This document shows positions 1 through 9,084 of a stretch of 64,000 bases of DNA, in pieces. Both the position numbers and the translations under genes were made by a program. Within the stretch, counting starts at the first letter, position 1. Each line of letters starts with the position of its first letter. Origin of the DNA: Methylotenera sp. (GTDB lineage Bacteria > Pseudomonadota > Gammaproteobacteria > Burkholderiales > Methylophilaceae); the NCBI GenBank assembly GCA_021732365.1, contig JAKFVD010000018.1:1-64000 (forward strand). The letters are read 5' to 3'. A model generated the notes under the pieces. That model was not told where the DNA came from and made no database searches. It was given only the letters and a program-made list of their open reading frames with translations.

Positions 1-2
1 CG

Positions 3-1934
3 CAAGATTTAATTAAAGATCAATCTATTCAGAGCATTTCGCAAGCGGTGCAATATGTGCCAGGCGTGCAATCAGCACAAGGTGAAGGCAACCGCGATCA
101 AATTATTTTGCGTGGCAACAACACAACAGGCGATTTCTTTTTAGATGGCTTGCGTGATGATGTGCAAACTTATCGCGATTTATATAATACCGACCGTTTA
201 GAAGTGTTAAAAGGCCCAAATGGTATGGCGTTTGGTCGTGGTGGTGCAGGTGGCGCAATTAATCGCGTAACCAAACAAGCTGGCTGGGATCCTGTTGGTG
301 AATTTATCGCCAGCTATGGCGCATATGATTACAAACGTGTTTCTGGTGATTATGGCCAAGCCTTAAACGATGAAATCGCTTTCCGTATTAATGCCGTTTA
401 TGAAGATTCTGGATCGTACCGCGATGGCGTCGATATTGAACGCTTTGGTATTACCCCAACTGTCACTATTAAGCCATCTGACAAAACAAAAATTGTACTC
501 AGTACCGAATATTTTAAAGACAAACGTATTGCAGACCGTGGTGTACCATCTCAAACCAGTCGAGCAGGTGCGACCGCAAACTTGGGTAACCGCCCTTTCC
601 GCATTGGCGATTACGACCAGTTCTTTGGCAATGCTCGCTTAAGCCCAACAGAAACAGAAACAGTGGCGTTTAATGCTGTGATCGAACATGCTTTCGACAA
701 CGGTATTGGTGTTAAAAACAGTACGCGCTATGCTAATTATGATAAATTTTATCAAAACGTCTTTGCTAACGGCCCGGTTACTCTCGCAGGCACTGTTCAG
801 CTAGGTGCATATCTTGATGAAACTGAACGTGAAAATTTAATCAACCAAACCGATGTGACATACACAGCAAAATTTGGTGGCGTTGAACATAAATTGCTTG
901 CGGGTGTGGAGCTTTCTAAGCAAGACACCACCAACGCACGTTTTACCCCTACAGGGTCTGCTTCCGATAATGGTAACTTTGCAGTGGTATCTTCAGCATC
1001 ACCATTTGCAGCCCCAGCCAACTTTAATAATTTAGTGCGCAATCAAAAAAGTGATATCAGCGTCGTGGCGTTTTACTTACAAGATCAGATTAAGTTCAAT
1101 GAACACTGGCAAGCGATTGTGGGCTTGCGTCATGACAAATTTGATACTGACTACACCAATATTAGAGCCAATCAAAATATTGATGTAACCGACACTTTTT
1201 TATCACCACGCGCAGGTTTAATTTATAAACCGATTGAGCCAGTTTCAATTTATGCCAATTACAGTGTTTCTTATGTGCCACGCGCTGGCGATCAACTTAT
1301 TGGGCTAACAGTGACTAATCAATCATTCAACCCTGAAAAATTTATTAATTATGAAATTGGCGCCAAGTGGGACGTTAACCCTAGCCTTGCATTAACGGCT
1401 GCGGTTTATCAGCTTGATCGTGAAAACGTTCAAGTGACTGACCCTAACAATGCTGCTTTGCAAATTTTGGTTGATGGTCAAGAAACCAAAGGTATTGAGT
1501 TGGGTATTGCTGGTGACATCACGGGTAAATGGAGTATTTTCGGCGGCGTTGCTTTCCAAGATGGCGAAGTGACTGAGCAACAAGGTTCTGGCGCAGGTGC
1601 AATTTTAAGAGGCGCTGAGTTAGGCCTAACACCCGATCGCACTTTGTCACTTTGGAACAAATACGAAATTAATGATACTTGGGCAGTGGCATTAGGTATT
1701 GTCAGCACATCTGACCGTTTTGCCTTATCACCAACGGCAACGCAAAGCACATTATTGCCAGGCTACACCCGTTATGATGCGGCTATATATGGCAAATTCA
1801 GTGATAAGTTACGTTTACAAGTGAACTTGGAAAACTTAACCAATAAAGAATATGCATTATTTGCGCATAATAATCAAAACATCACACCTGGTTCGCCATT
1901 AAGTGGCCGCGCCACATTGATTTATAACTTTTAA
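3..1934 (+). CDS. TonB-dependent siderophore receptor (5' partial)
   Basis: Outer-membrane, TonB-energised importer of ferric siderophores. The open frame runs in from the left edge, so the signal peptide, TonB box and first part of the plug domain are outside the window. The visible plug part has the usual receptor motifs: an LRG stretch, DGLRDD, then a LEVLKGPNG and GGAGGAINRVTK run. This is followed by a beta-barrel of alternating short strands ending in a C-terminal Phe (TLIYNF), the outer-membrane barrel signature. The plug wording resembles catecholate receptors of the Fiu/BfrA type, but the substrate cannot be decided from sequence alone. A GTG at 48 is only an internal codon and should not be taken as the start. 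A strong hairpin terminator follows at once, so this is the last gene of its unit. Confidence 0.9.
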   Translation, partial: QDLIKDQSIQSISQAVQYVPGVQSAQGEGNRDQIILRGNNTTGDFFLDGLRDDVQTYRDLYNTDRLEVLKGPNGMAFGRGGAGGAINRVTKQAGWDPVGEFIASYGAYDYKRVSGDYGQALNDEIAFRINAVYEDSGSYRDGVDIERFGITPTVTIKPSDKTKIVLSTEYFKDKRIADRGVPSQTSRAGATANLGNRPFRIGDYDQFFGNARLSPTETETVAFNAVIEHAFDNGIGVKNSTRYANYDKFYQNVFANGPVTLAGTVQLGAYLDETERENLINQTDVTYTAKFGGVEHKLLAGVELSKQDTTNARFTPTGSASDNGNFAVVSSASPFAAPANFNNLVRNQKSDISVVAFYLQDQIKFNEHWQAIVGLRHDKFDTDYTNIRANQNIDVTDTFLSPRAGLIYKPIEPVSIYANYSVSYVPRAGDQLIGLTVTNQSFNPEKFINYEIGAKWDVNPSLALTAAVYQLDRENVQVTDPNNAALQILVDGQETKGIELGIAGDITGKWSIFGGVAFQDGEVTEQQGSGAGAILRGAELGLTPDRTLSLWNKYEINDTWAVALGIVSTSDRFALSPTATQSTLLPGYTRYDAAIYGKFSDKLRLQVNLENLTNKEYALFAHNNQNITPGSPLSGRATLIYNF

Positions 1935-1952
1935 ACAACAATCAGCATGACC

Positions 1953-1984
1953 AAAGCCCATGCAATTGCGTGGGCTTTTTTTAT
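1953..1984 (+). terminator. Rho-independent terminator after the TonB receptor
   Basis: A near-palindromic stem, AAAGCCCA followed by TGCAATTGCG and TGGGCTTT, runs straight into a run of seven T. It lies about 20 bases after the receptor stop and before hslO, so hslO should have its own promoter. Confidence 0.85.
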
Positions 1985-2027
1985 TTTCAACGGCTTTTCA
2001 ATGGCCACATTTGCTAAAATACAGGCT

Positions 2028-2960
2028 ATGAAAAACTTAACCGATACCCTGCAACACTTTTTATTTGAAGATAAATTCAATAACGCCATGCCGATTCGCG
2101 GCAATTTGGTATATTTAAACGACACTTACCATCAAGTATTACAGCATCAAACACTGCCACCTGTTTTAAAGCATGCGCTAGGCGAGTTAATGGCGGCTAG
2201 CGCATTATTATCCGCCACACTAAAAATGGATGGTGCAATGGTTTTGCAGATTCAAAGTAAAGGCGCGCTTAAATTATTGGTGGTGGAATGCAACTCCGAT
2301 TTAAACATACGCGCCACTGCCAAGTGGGACGAAACGCAAACCAGCAGAATTGCTGAAACTAACTTTATTGATTTAGTCAGAAACGGCCAGTTTGTGATTA
2401 CGCTAGATCCAAAAGAAGGTGAAGCGTATCAAGGTATTGTGCCGATTGAGGGCGAAACAATTGCTGAAATGCTGCAAAACTATATGCTGCGCAGCCAGCA
2501 GATTGACACCTCACTTTGGCTGACTTGCGATGACACAAGCGCTTGCGGCATGTTATTACAAAAATTGCCTGATATTGGCGGTACGGCAGCGCTAAACAAA
2601 AAAGTAATCGACCAAGACTTAGATGCGTGGAATCGCATGAATTATTTAGCCAATACGGTGACTGCCGATGAGTTACAAAATTTACCTGCCGAAATACTGT
2701 TAAGTCGATTATTTGCTGAAGAAAATGTACGCTTATTTGAGCCAAAACCAACACAATTTTACTGTAGTTGTAATCAAACCAGCGTGGCAAGCATGTTGCG
2801 CATGCTGGGCGAAGAAGAGCTAAATAGCATTTTGGCAGAGCTGGGTAAAATTGAAGTGAATTGCGATTTTTGCAATAAACACTATTTATTTGATGCGGTA
2901 GATACGGCGGCTTTATTGGCGACTGAAGCAAGTGTCAATATCAGTACCGCCAAACATTAA
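2028..2960 (+). CDS. hslO: Hsp33 redox-regulated holdase chaperone
   Basis: Cytoplasmic chaperone that is activated when its zinc is released on oxidation and then holds unfolding proteins during oxidative or heat stress. The 310-residue product is close to the usual 290-300. The N-terminal domain begins MKNLTDTLQHFLFED, matching the family. The C-terminal zinc switch is visible as CSC (FYCSCNQ) and, about 30 residues later, CDFC, giving the CxC...CxxC set. The frame is open back to 1947, but that upstream part is the translated terminator, so ATG 2028 is preferred (ATG 2001 is an alternative). It stands alone between a terminator and a convergent methyltransferase gene. Confidence 0.93.
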   Translation: MKNLTDTLQHFLFEDKFNNAMPIRGNLVYLNDTYHQVLQHQTLPPVLKHALGELMAASALLSATLKMDGAMVLQIQSKGALKLLVVECNSDLNIRATAKWDETQTSRIAETNFIDLVRNGQFVITLDPKEGEAYQGIVPIEGETIAEMLQNYMLRSQQIDTSLWLTCDDTSACGMLLQKLPDIGGTAALNKKVIDQDLDAWNRMNYLANTVTADELQNLPAEILLSRLFAEENVRLFEPKPTQFYCSCNQTSVASMLRMLGEEELNSILAELGKIEVNCDFCNKHYLFDAVDTAALLATEASVNISTAKH

Positions 2961-2986
2961 TACTTATTTTCAGTCAAAAAAATGTG

Positions 2987-3769
2987 TTAACTATTTTGCC
3001 GCTTGCGTTCAAACAAGCAAATTGCGGCGGCGGCGGCGGCATTCAGCGACTCTACTGCCAAGTTACTCTGGCTCATAGGAATGCTGATTTTATGCGTACA
3101 ATTTGCGATGGTTTTTTCACGCAAACCTGCGCCCTCATTGCCCATTACAAAAGCCGTTGCTTGGCTTAAATCTTGGCTATACAAAGACTCACCATCCATC
3201 GTTGTTGCATAGCTATTACCGTTAAAGTTTTGTAATTCGGCAACCAAATCAGCGTTTTCAATAATCGGCAGCACAAACTGTGCGCCCTGCCCACCGCGTA
3301 AAGCTTTGGGTGACCATGCATCTGTGCAGCCTTTGCTTAAATAAACCGCCTGCACGCCCGCCGCCGCCGCGGTGCGCAACATGCTGCCCAAATTACCGGG
3401 GTCTTGAATATCTTCTAGCATTAATACAAATTGTGGCGTATCGGGTAACTCTATCACTGGCGTTTTCACCACCGCTAAAATACCTGTGCTGCTAGCCACT
3501 GGCGTTAGCTCTGCAAACATTAGCGTGGGGAACATAATCGTGCTCACATGCTCAAGCTGCTGCATCAAATTACTGGCTTCCAGCGTGCTTTTTCCCTCTG
3601 GAATAATGATTAAGTCTGGCTCGCCAAAAGTTTGCAAATAGGCCTCAATCAGATGTACGCCATCTAACAGTGTTTTGCCTTCTGCTTTTCTTTCGCGTGA
3701 GTTATCGGCCAATTTCTTTTGATACTTAAAAATCGGGTTATCGCGCGAGGTAATGTGTTTAAAGCTCAT
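2987..3769 (-). CDS. TrmH/SpoU-family RNA methyltransferase
   Basis: AdoMet-dependent 2'-O-ribose methyltransferase of the SPOUT (knotted) class acting on rRNA or tRNA. The 260-residue protein has an N-terminal substrate-binding part (begins MSFKHITSRDNPIF) and a C-terminal catalytic domain with the three SpoU motifs: LMLEDIQDPGNLGSMLRTA, then FVMGNEGAGLRE, then a motif 3 containing NLAVESLNAAAAAA. Organisation is like RlmB and its relatives, but which nucleotide is modified cannot be told. It converges with hslO across a 26-base gap. Confidence 0.88.
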   Translation of the reverse strand: MSFKHITSRDNPIFKYQKKLADNSRERKAEGKTLLDGVHLIEAYLQTFGEPDLIIIPEGKSTLEASNLMQQLEHVSTIMFPTLMFAELTPVASSTGILAVVKTPVIELPDTPQFVLMLEDIQDPGNLGSMLRTAAAAGVQAVYLSKGCTDAWSPKALRGGQGAQFVLPIIENADLVAELQNFNGNSYATTMDGESLYSQDLSQATAFVMGNEGAGLREKTIANCTHKISIPMSQSNLAVESLNAAAAAAICLFERKRQNS

Positions 3770-3836
3770 AGGAATAAATACTTAAAAAGTTGACATTATC
3801 GTTTACAAAACTTAATGCATTTTAACCCAAAGCATC

Positions 3837-3865
3837 TTGTTAACTCGGTTTATTAAGCGTAAATT
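3837..3865 (+). promoter_or_regulatory. Possible sigma70 promoter of aqpZ
   Basis: TTGTTA at 3837-3842, a 17-base spacer and TAAATT at 3860-3865, ending 46 bases before the aqpZ ATG. This was identified by eye only. Confidence 0.4.
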
Positions 3866-3911
3866 ATTTTTGCGCTATATCCCTTTAAAAATCAACAGTG
3901 AGGAGATTAAT

Positions 3912-4604
3912 ATGTCATTAACAAAACGTTCGGTAGCAGAATTAATTGGTACTTTTTGGCTAGTGTTAGGTGGTTGCGGTAGCGCAGTATTAGCCGCGCA
4001 TTTTCACGATGTTGGCATTGGATTATTAGGCGTTTCTCTCGCTTTTGGTTTTACAGTTGTCACTATGGCGTATGCAATTGGGCATATTTTGGGTTGCCAT
4101 CTCAACCCAGCGGTTTCAATCGGTTTAGTGGTAGGCAAGCGATTCAGCAGTGCCGATTTACCTGCCTACATTGCCGCGCAAGTAGTAGGCGCAACGTTGG
4201 CAGCCGCGCTTATTTATTTTATTGCAACAGGCCATGCAGGCTTTGAAATTAGTAGCGGATTAGCGGCAAATGGCTATGGCGAACGCTCACCTGGCGCCTA
4301 CACTTTATTAACCTGCTTTACTATCGAAGTGGTGATGACAGCAATATTCTTGTTCATCATTATGGGCGCAACCGATAAACGCGCGCCAGCAGGCTTAGCG
4401 CCGTTAGCAATCGGCTTAACACTTACCTTAATTCACCTGATTAGCATCCCCGTTACCAACACCTCAGTTAACCCAGCACGTAGCAGCGGCCCTGCGCTTA
4501 TTCAAGGTGGCTGGGCGCTAGATCAACTTTGGTTATTTTGGTTAGCCCCTATTATTGGCGCGGTAATTGGTGCCTTGCTGTACAACTTTGTGAATGAAGA
4601 TTAA
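3912..4604 (+). CDS. aqpZ: Aquaporin Z
   Basis: Inner-membrane water channel of the MIP family, 230 residues (E. coli AqpZ is 231). Six membrane segments and two half-helices are recognisable. The two NPA motifs are at residues 65-67 (HLNPAVS) and 187-189 ([10 protein letters not shown]). Arg190 directly after the second NPA is the selectivity-filter arginine. Water rather than glycerol selectivity is inferred from similarity to AqpZ. ATG 3912 is chosen because AGGAG lies six bases upstream. The frame continues back to 3837 but would add an unlikely basic leader. Confidence 0.93.
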   Translation: MSLTKRSVAELIGTFWLVLGGCGSAVLAAHFHDVGIGLLGVSLAFGFTVVTMAYAIGHILGCHLNPAVSIGLVVGKRFSSADLPAYIAAQVVGATLAAALIYFIATGHAGFEISSGLAANGYGERSPGAYTLLTCFTIEVVMTAIFLFIIMGATDKRAPAGLAPLAIGLTLTLIHLISIPVTNTSVNPARSSGPALIQGGWALDQLWLFWLAPIIGAVIGALLYNFVNED

Positions 4605-4631
4605 TTAAACGTTATTACTATCAAAGCTACA

Positions 4632-4857
4632 CCGTCATTCTGAGCATAGCGAAGAATCTATAGACTGTGGCAAAAAAACTGGATTCTGCGCAAAGTAGAA
4701 AATCTCCCGTCATTCCCGCGCAGGCGGGAATCCAGTCAATTAGCAGACACATCCTAATTCTGAAACTATTAGCAACGTAATTTAGGTCGCATAGAGAAGA
4801 GAATAAAGTTTCAGAAGTTTCACCTTAACTGGATTCCCGCCTGCGCGGGAATGACGG
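4632..4857. repeat. Composite repeat spacer with an exact 30-bp inverted pair (dRS3-like)
   Basis: Positions 4707-4736 and 4828-4857 are exact reverse complements over 30 bases. Each contains the inner palindrome ATTCCCGC...GCGGGAAT, the form of the widespread dRS3-type repeat. A degenerate relative (GTCATTCTGAGC...GAAGAATC) begins at 4633. A further 10-base inverted pair (TTCTGAAACT / AGTTTCAGAA) lies at about 4758-4767 and 4807-4816. The block fills almost the whole spacer between aqpZ and rsuA. The right copy is followed by CTTTTTG and could also act as a terminator. Confidence 0.8.
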
Positions 4858-4887
4858 CTTTTTGTGTTTTATTTGTATAATCCCTGT

Positions 4888-5604
4888 ATGGCTAAAAAAC
4901 TCGATATAGAACGTATTCTCAGCAAGCAAGGTTTCGGCACCCGCAAACAATGCCGCATCATGATTATCAATGAAGAAATTACGGTGAATGGCGCATTATG
5001 TGATGACCCCGATGCGGAATTTGAGCTGGAAAATTTAAGTTTCACAGTCAAAGGCGAGGCATGGCATTACCGCGAAAAATCCTACCTAATGTTGCATAAG
5101 CCCAGCAATTACGAATGCTCACACAAAACCCAGCATCACCCGACGATTTATAGTTTATTGCCGCATCCATTGGTTGTTCGCGATGTGCAGTGTATCGGCA
5201 GATTAGATGAAGACACTACTGGCTTAATACTCATTTCAGATGACGGCCAATTTATCCACCGCATGAGTTCACCCAAACACAAAGTACCAAAAATATACGA
5301 AGTCACCTGCAAATACGCCGTCAGCGATGAACAAATCGCGCATATTTTAAAAGGCGTACAGTTAATCGATGAAAATGCGCCAATCGCTGCACTAGCCTGC
5401 GAAAGAATCACCGAAAATGTGATTCATATGACCTTGGCAGAAGGTAAGTACCATCAGGTCAAACGCATGGTTGCCGCAATTAGTAACCGTGTAGAAGACT
5501 TAAAACGTATTCAGATTGGGGAATTAAAGTTGCCTGAGGATTTAAAAGTGGGGGAATGGAAGTGGTTAAGTGAAGCTGATATGATGATGCTTAGTGCAAA
5601 GTAG
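4888..5604 (+). CDS. rsuA: 16S rRNA pseudouridine synthase, RsuA family
   Basis: Converts a uridine in 16S rRNA (U516 in E. coli) to pseudouridine. The 238-residue protein has an N-terminal S4-type RNA-binding domain (from about residue 3, DIERILSKQGFGTRKQC). The catalytic domain follows, with the GRLDEDTTGL motif at 104-113 in which Asp107 is the expected nucleophile. A late EGKYHQVKRMVAA motif is typical of the RsuA/RluE subfamily. ATG 4888 starts at MAKKLD. The open frame begins at 4864, but that part runs into the repeat. RluE or another small-subunit specificity cannot be excluded. Confidence 0.87.
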   Translation: MAKKLDIERILSKQGFGTRKQCRIMIINEEITVNGALCDDPDAEFELENLSFTVKGEAWHYREKSYLMLHKPSNYECSHKTQHHPTIYSLLPHPLVVRDVQCIGRLDEDTTGLILISDDGQFIHRMSSPKHKVPKIYEVTCKYAVSDEQIAHILKGVQLIDENAPIAALACERITENVIHMTLAEGKYHQVKRMVAAISNRVEDLKRIQIGELKLPEDLKVGEWKWLSEADMMMLSAK

Positions 5605-5636
5605 TGTTTGTTTAATTAATTTTGTGCTTCTAAGTT

Positions 5637-5658
5637 CTAATTTAGTGACTTAAATTAG
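5637..5658 (+). other. AT-rich hairpin downstream of rsuA
   Basis: Perfect 8-base arms CTAATTTA / TAAATTAG around GTGACT. No T-run follows, so it is at best a weak terminator or an mRNA 3' stabiliser. Confidence 0.35.
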
Positions 5659-5784
5659 GTCTGCTAAAAATTATTTAACATTTATTTGATTTGGATTATG
5701 CCATTTATTTAAATATTACAACATGTCAAAATAAAAAGTTAAGTTCGTATTTGGGGTGTACTTTACTTTAAGGTTTAAAGTTGA

Positions 5785-6366
5785 ATGAAAGTTAAATTTA
5801 TAAAATGTAGTTTGTATATCTCAGTGTTTGTTGCTTTTTGGTGTGGGGTTTTGTTAGTAGTTGAACAGCCCGTTCCTCAAGCAAGTGAACTCAGGCCTGC
5901 AACTGGCAAACTAATTTCTCAAATCATAGAGGTTCATCAATACAAAGCACTACCCTACGCAAAAGTTGAAATTGAACTACCGAATGGTTCGATTGAAATT
6001 GCCAAAATTGCTTACATTTGCTTTCTCTGGAAACACTGTGAAATTCCCACAAGCATCTCTAATCTTGAACCTGGAGCAACTCTCTCCGTGCTGTTGAATA
6101 AACCCGCAATGTTTCATGGAGAAGATGTTTACGTTTGGAGTTTAAGTAATGCTCAGTCAAACTTATTATCATTTGAAGATATTTTGGCATCAAATATGGC
6201 CCAACGTAAACAATACATTCTGATGTTCGGAGGTATAGCTGCTGGAATTATTGTTATTCAGCTTATATTTACTGTTGTTGGCAGTTTTCGTAAAAGCAGG
6301 TATCGCGACCCTAACCCATCCATCGAGCTGGACAGGCTAAAGCGCGCCCCTCATGTCAAACGTTAA
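5785..6366 (+). CDS. Small two-TM membrane protein, DUF3592-like (hypothetical)
   Basis: Function not recognised. The 193-residue protein has a hydrophobic segment at about residues 9-27, a beta-rich middle of about 100 residues that includes VEIELPNGS, and a second hydrophobic segment at about 150-167. It ends in a basic tail (KSRYRDP...KRAPHVKR). The arrangement of two helices flanking a soluble domain resembles DUF3592 proteins, but this is a resemblance of layout only. The region upstream is noticeably AT-rich. No operon partner is evident. Confidence 0.6.
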   Translation: MKVKFIKCSLYISVFVAFWCGVLLVVEQPVPQASELRPATGKLISQIIEVHQYKALPYAKVEIELPNGSIEIAKIAYICFLWKHCEIPTSISNLEPGATLSVLLNKPAMFHGEDVYVWSLSNAQSNLLSFEDILASNMAQRKQYILMFGGIAAGIIVIQLIFTVVGSFRKSRYRDPNPSIELDRLKRAPHVKR

Positions 6367-6487
6367 ATTAACTTTAAACCCTTTTTCGCTTTCCTAGCTT
6401 TACCCCGTATAATACCTCCACCCTGCAAAAACCAATCTGTGCAGCGGCCACTTTTTATTTCCCCTATATTTGTTTGTCTTGATTGGT

Positions 6488-6505
6488 GTTGTTAACAATA
6501 ACAAC
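6488..6505 (+). promoter_or_regulatory. Hairpin in the rhlE leader
   Basis: Perfect 7-base arms GTTGTTA / TAACAAC with the 4-base loop ACAA, 31 bases ahead of the TTG start of rhlE. It may influence translation or transcript stability; no known regulator site is recognised. Confidence 0.35.
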
Positions 6506-6536
6506 AGACCAACTTTAGTTTTTTGAAAGTTTTACT

Positions 6537-7898
6537 TTGTCTATTGAAACAACCCCTACACTTAACTTTAACCAGTTAGGCTTAGCCGAACCTATTCTGC
6601 GTGCGATTGCGGATGCAGGTTATACCATTCCAACGCCGATTCAAGCCAAAGCCATACCTGTTGTATTAGACGGCGGCGATTTGCTGGCTGGTGCGCAAAC
6701 GGGTACTGGTAAAACTGCTGGTTTTACGTTGCCTTTGCTGCATTTATTAAACGCTAAACCCAAACAAAATAAGGCTGGGCAGCCACGCTGTTTGATGCTG
6801 ACGCCAACGCGCGAATTGGCTGCGCAGATTGAAGAATCTGTTAAAACCTATGGCAAATATCTGCAATTAAAATCGTTTGTTGTGTTTGGTGGCGTCAATA
6901 TAAGCCCACAAATTAATCGCCTTTCTAAACCAATCGATATTTTGGTAGCTACACCTGGCCGCTTATTGGATTTAGCCAATCAGCGCAAAGTGGATTTATC
7001 AGCCGTTGAGTTTTTGGTGTTAGATGAAGCGGATCGTATGTTGGATATGGGCTTTATTCGCGATATTAAAAAGCTATTGGCAATGCTGCCAAAACAGCGC
7101 CAGAATTTGCTGTTCTCAGCTACGTTCTCTGACGAAATTAAGCAATTAGCAGATGGCTTGTTGCATAAGCCTGGCTTTATTGAAGTGGCGCGCCGCAATA
7201 CCGCATCTGAAATGGTTGAGCAAACGGTGCATTTGGTGAAGCAGGCGCATAAATCTAGCCTATTGAGCTATTTGATTAAAACCAATAACTGGCAACAAGT
7301 GCTGGTGTTTACCCGCACCAAACATGGCGCGAACCGTTTGGCTGAAAAGTTGATTAAAGATGGTATTCCTGCTGCGGCGATTCATGGCAATAAAAGCCAG
7401 GGCGCGCGTACTAGGGCTTTGGCGGAATTTAAAAATGGTGATATTCCCGTTTTAGTGGCAACAGATATTGCCGCACGTGGCTTAGATATCGACCAGTTGC
7501 CGCAAGTGGTGAATTTTGAATTACCAAACGTGCCAGAAGATTATGTGCACCGTATTGGCCGTACTGGCCGCGCGGGCAGCAGCGGCGCTGCGATTTCATT
7601 GGTGGATTTTGAAGAAGCGAAATACTTAAAAGACATTGAAAAGCTGATTAAGCGTGAGATTCCAAAAGTGTCTGTTGAGGGTTTTGTGCCGCCGACAAAG
7701 ATAGAGCCAGAAGCACTGCGTGGTCCTAGAAATACGCCGCCTAAAGCAAAACAAGGCAATCGCTCGCAAGGTAATGGTCAAAAGCCTGCACAAGCCAAAC
7801 CACAAGCGAAAAAGCCAGCACCGCAAAAGCCTTTTCAGAACATGAATCAGCCGAATACAAACAAACCAGTGCATCATAGTGGTAATCGCGGGCGCTAA
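6537..7898 (+). CDS. rhlE: DEAD-box ATP-dependent RNA helicase RhlE
   Basis: Cytoplasmic RNA helicase involved in ribosome assembly and RNA turnover. The 453-residue protein contains the Q motif region (GYTIPTPIQ), Walker A AQTGTGKT at about 53-60, [18 protein letters not shown] ([14 protein letters not shown]), SAT (FSATFS) and the C-terminal [10 protein letters not shown] motif. The tail after about residue 395 is a low-complexity stretch rich in Lys, Gln, Pro and Asn, typical of RhlE RNA-binding tails. The start is TTG at 6537, giving [16 protein letters not shown], the expected beginning; no in-frame ATG fits better. Confidence 0.92.
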   Translation: MSIETTPTLNFNQLGLAEPILRAIADAGYTIPTPIQAKAIPVVLDGGDLLAGAQTGTGKTAGFTLPLLHLLNAKPKQNKAGQPRCLMLTPTRELAAQIEESVKTYGKYLQLKSFVVFGGVNISPQINRLSKPIDILVATPGRLLDLANQRKVDLSAVEFLVLDEADRMLDMGFIRDIKKLLAMLPKQRQNLLFSATFSDEIKQLADGLLHKPGFIEVARRNTASEMVEQTVHLVKQAHKSSLLSYLIKTNNWQQVLVFTRTKHGANRLAEKLIKDGIPAAAIHGNKSQGARTRALAEFKNGDIPVLVATDIAARGLDIDQLPQVVNFELPNVPEDYVHRIGRTGRAGSSGAAISLVDFEEAKYLKDIEKLIKREIPKVSVEGFVPPTKIEPEALRGPRNTPPKAKQGNRSQGNGQKPAQAKPQAKKPAPQKPFQNMNQPNTNKPVHHSGNRGR

Positions 7899-7972
7899 AC
7901 TTAACACGTTAAAAGTGCCGAAAATTATTGGATGCGTGACGCCTAATGATGAAGAAAGATGTATTTTAAAAA

Positions 7973-8428
7973 ATGAAAATCTGGGTGGACGCGGACGCTT
8001 GTCCAGTCGTGATTAAAGAGATTCTTTATCGTGCAGCCATGCGCACAGGCATTAACACCACTTTAGTTGCGAATGCATTTTTGCGTGTGCCGCCCTCAGC
8101 GCATATTCGCGCGGTGCATGTAGATAAAAGCTTTGATGTGGCTGACAATTACATTGTACAAGCTTTGCAGGCTGGCGATTTAGTCATTACGGCAGATATT
8201 CCATTAGCGTCTCTTGTGATTGCAAAAGGTGCGCATGCGCTTAATCCGCGCGGTGAACTCTATTCTAGCGCCAATATTGCAGAGCGCTTAGCCATGCGCG
8301 ATATGATGGATGAGTTACGCAGCCAAGGTGCAGAAATTGGTGGGCCTGCCACTTTTAATCAGGCAGACAGGCAAGCATTTGCAGCGGAACTAGACCGATT
8401 TATCGCACGTCATACTAAGAATAAATAG
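7973..8428 (+). CDS. YaiI/YqxD family (DUF188) protein
   Basis: A 151-residue conserved bacterial protein of unknown biochemical role. It starts [18 protein letters not shown], which is diagnostic for the family. Acidic residues ([16 protein letters not shown]) suggest a PIN-like nuclease-type fold, as proposed for the family. It sits 74 bases after rhlE and only 10 bases before the lipocalin gene, so it probably shares a transcript with the latter. Confidence 0.88.
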   Translation: MKIWVDADACPVVIKEILYRAAMRTGINTTLVANAFLRVPPSAHIRAVHVDKSFDVADNYIVQALQAGDLVITADIPLASLVIAKGAHALNPRGELYSSANIAERLAMRDMMDELRSQGAEIGGPATFNQADRQAFAAELDRFIARHTKNK

Positions 8429-8438
8429 GATTTGATAC

Positions 8439-9005
8439 ATGCAAAAATGGTTATGGATTATTTTATGTTTTAGTCTACTTAGCTGCGCTGAGCAACAAGA
8501 CAATGTGAAAGTCGTGCAAAATATTGATGCTAATCAATATTTGGGAACATGGTATGAAATCGTGCGGCTGGATCACAGCTTTGAGCGTGATTTACAAAAC
8601 GTGACTGCACAATATATCAAAAATGAAGATGGCACGATTAAGGTGATTAACCGCGGCTTTAACCGCAAAAAAAATGAATGGAAAGAAGCCGAAGGCAAAG
8701 CACGTTTTGTTGATGCGGCCAATCCAGATGGCACTTACAGCGGCAAATTAGAAGTATCGTTTTTTGGCCCGTTTTACGCACCGTATAACATTATTGAGCT
8801 AGATAAGCCCTATTACAATTACGTAATGGTAACCAGTGGCAAGGATTATTTATGGATATTATCGCGCACACCACAATTGGGCTACCCGATTAAACAACAC
8901 CTAATTGCGCGCGCTAAAGAGCTGGGCTTTGCAACCGATGATTTGATTTACGTGCCGCAAACCACTGAAATCATCAACTATAAAGCTGGGCCGCATGTTG
9001 AATAA
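8439..9005 (+). CDS. blc: Outer-membrane lipoprotein lipocalin (Blc type)
   Basis: Bacterial lipocalin, an eight-stranded barrel that binds hydrophobic ligands such as lysophospholipids during envelope stress. The 188-residue precursor has a lipoprotein signal with lipobox LLSC (Cys16). This is followed by the lipocalin motif LGTWYEIVRLDHSFERDL and later YVMVTSGKDYLWILSRTP, both characteristic of Blc. Anchoring in the outer membrane is inferred from the family; residues after the Cys (AEQQ) do not show an Asp retention signal. A bidirectional terminator follows. Confidence 0.92.
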   Translation: MQKWLWIILCFSLLSCAEQQDNVKVVQNIDANQYLGTWYEIVRLDHSFERDLQNVTAQYIKNEDGTIKVINRGFNRKKNEWKEAEGKARFVDAANPDGTYSGKLEVSFFGPFYAPYNIIELDKPYYNYVMVTSGKDYLWILSRTPQLGYPIKQHLIARAKELGFATDDLIYVPQTTEIINYKAGPHVE

Positions 9006-9030
9006 ATTGGTTTAAAGATTGCGTGAATAA

Positions 9031-9062
9031 AAAAGCCGTTTAGTTTGCACTAAACGGCTTTT
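9031..9062. terminator. Bidirectional terminator between blc and the BON gene
   Basis: Perfect 13-base arms AAAAGCCGTTTAG / CTAAACGGCTTTT around a 6-base loop. A-rich and T-rich ends on both sides let it serve the converging genes on both strands. Confidence 0.85.
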
Positions 9063-9084
9063 GAATGGTCATGCGTTTGAATGG

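Noticed and set aside
48-50. GTG at 48 as the receptor start
   Set aside because: The frame is open to the window edge and the plug domain has already begun.
363-642. Overlapping frames inside the TonB receptor
   Set aside because: They lie fully inside a well-supported coding frame and show no domain features.
1947-2027. Upstream in-frame extension of hslO
   Set aside because: It is the translated terminator hairpin of the previous gene; the family start is at 2028.
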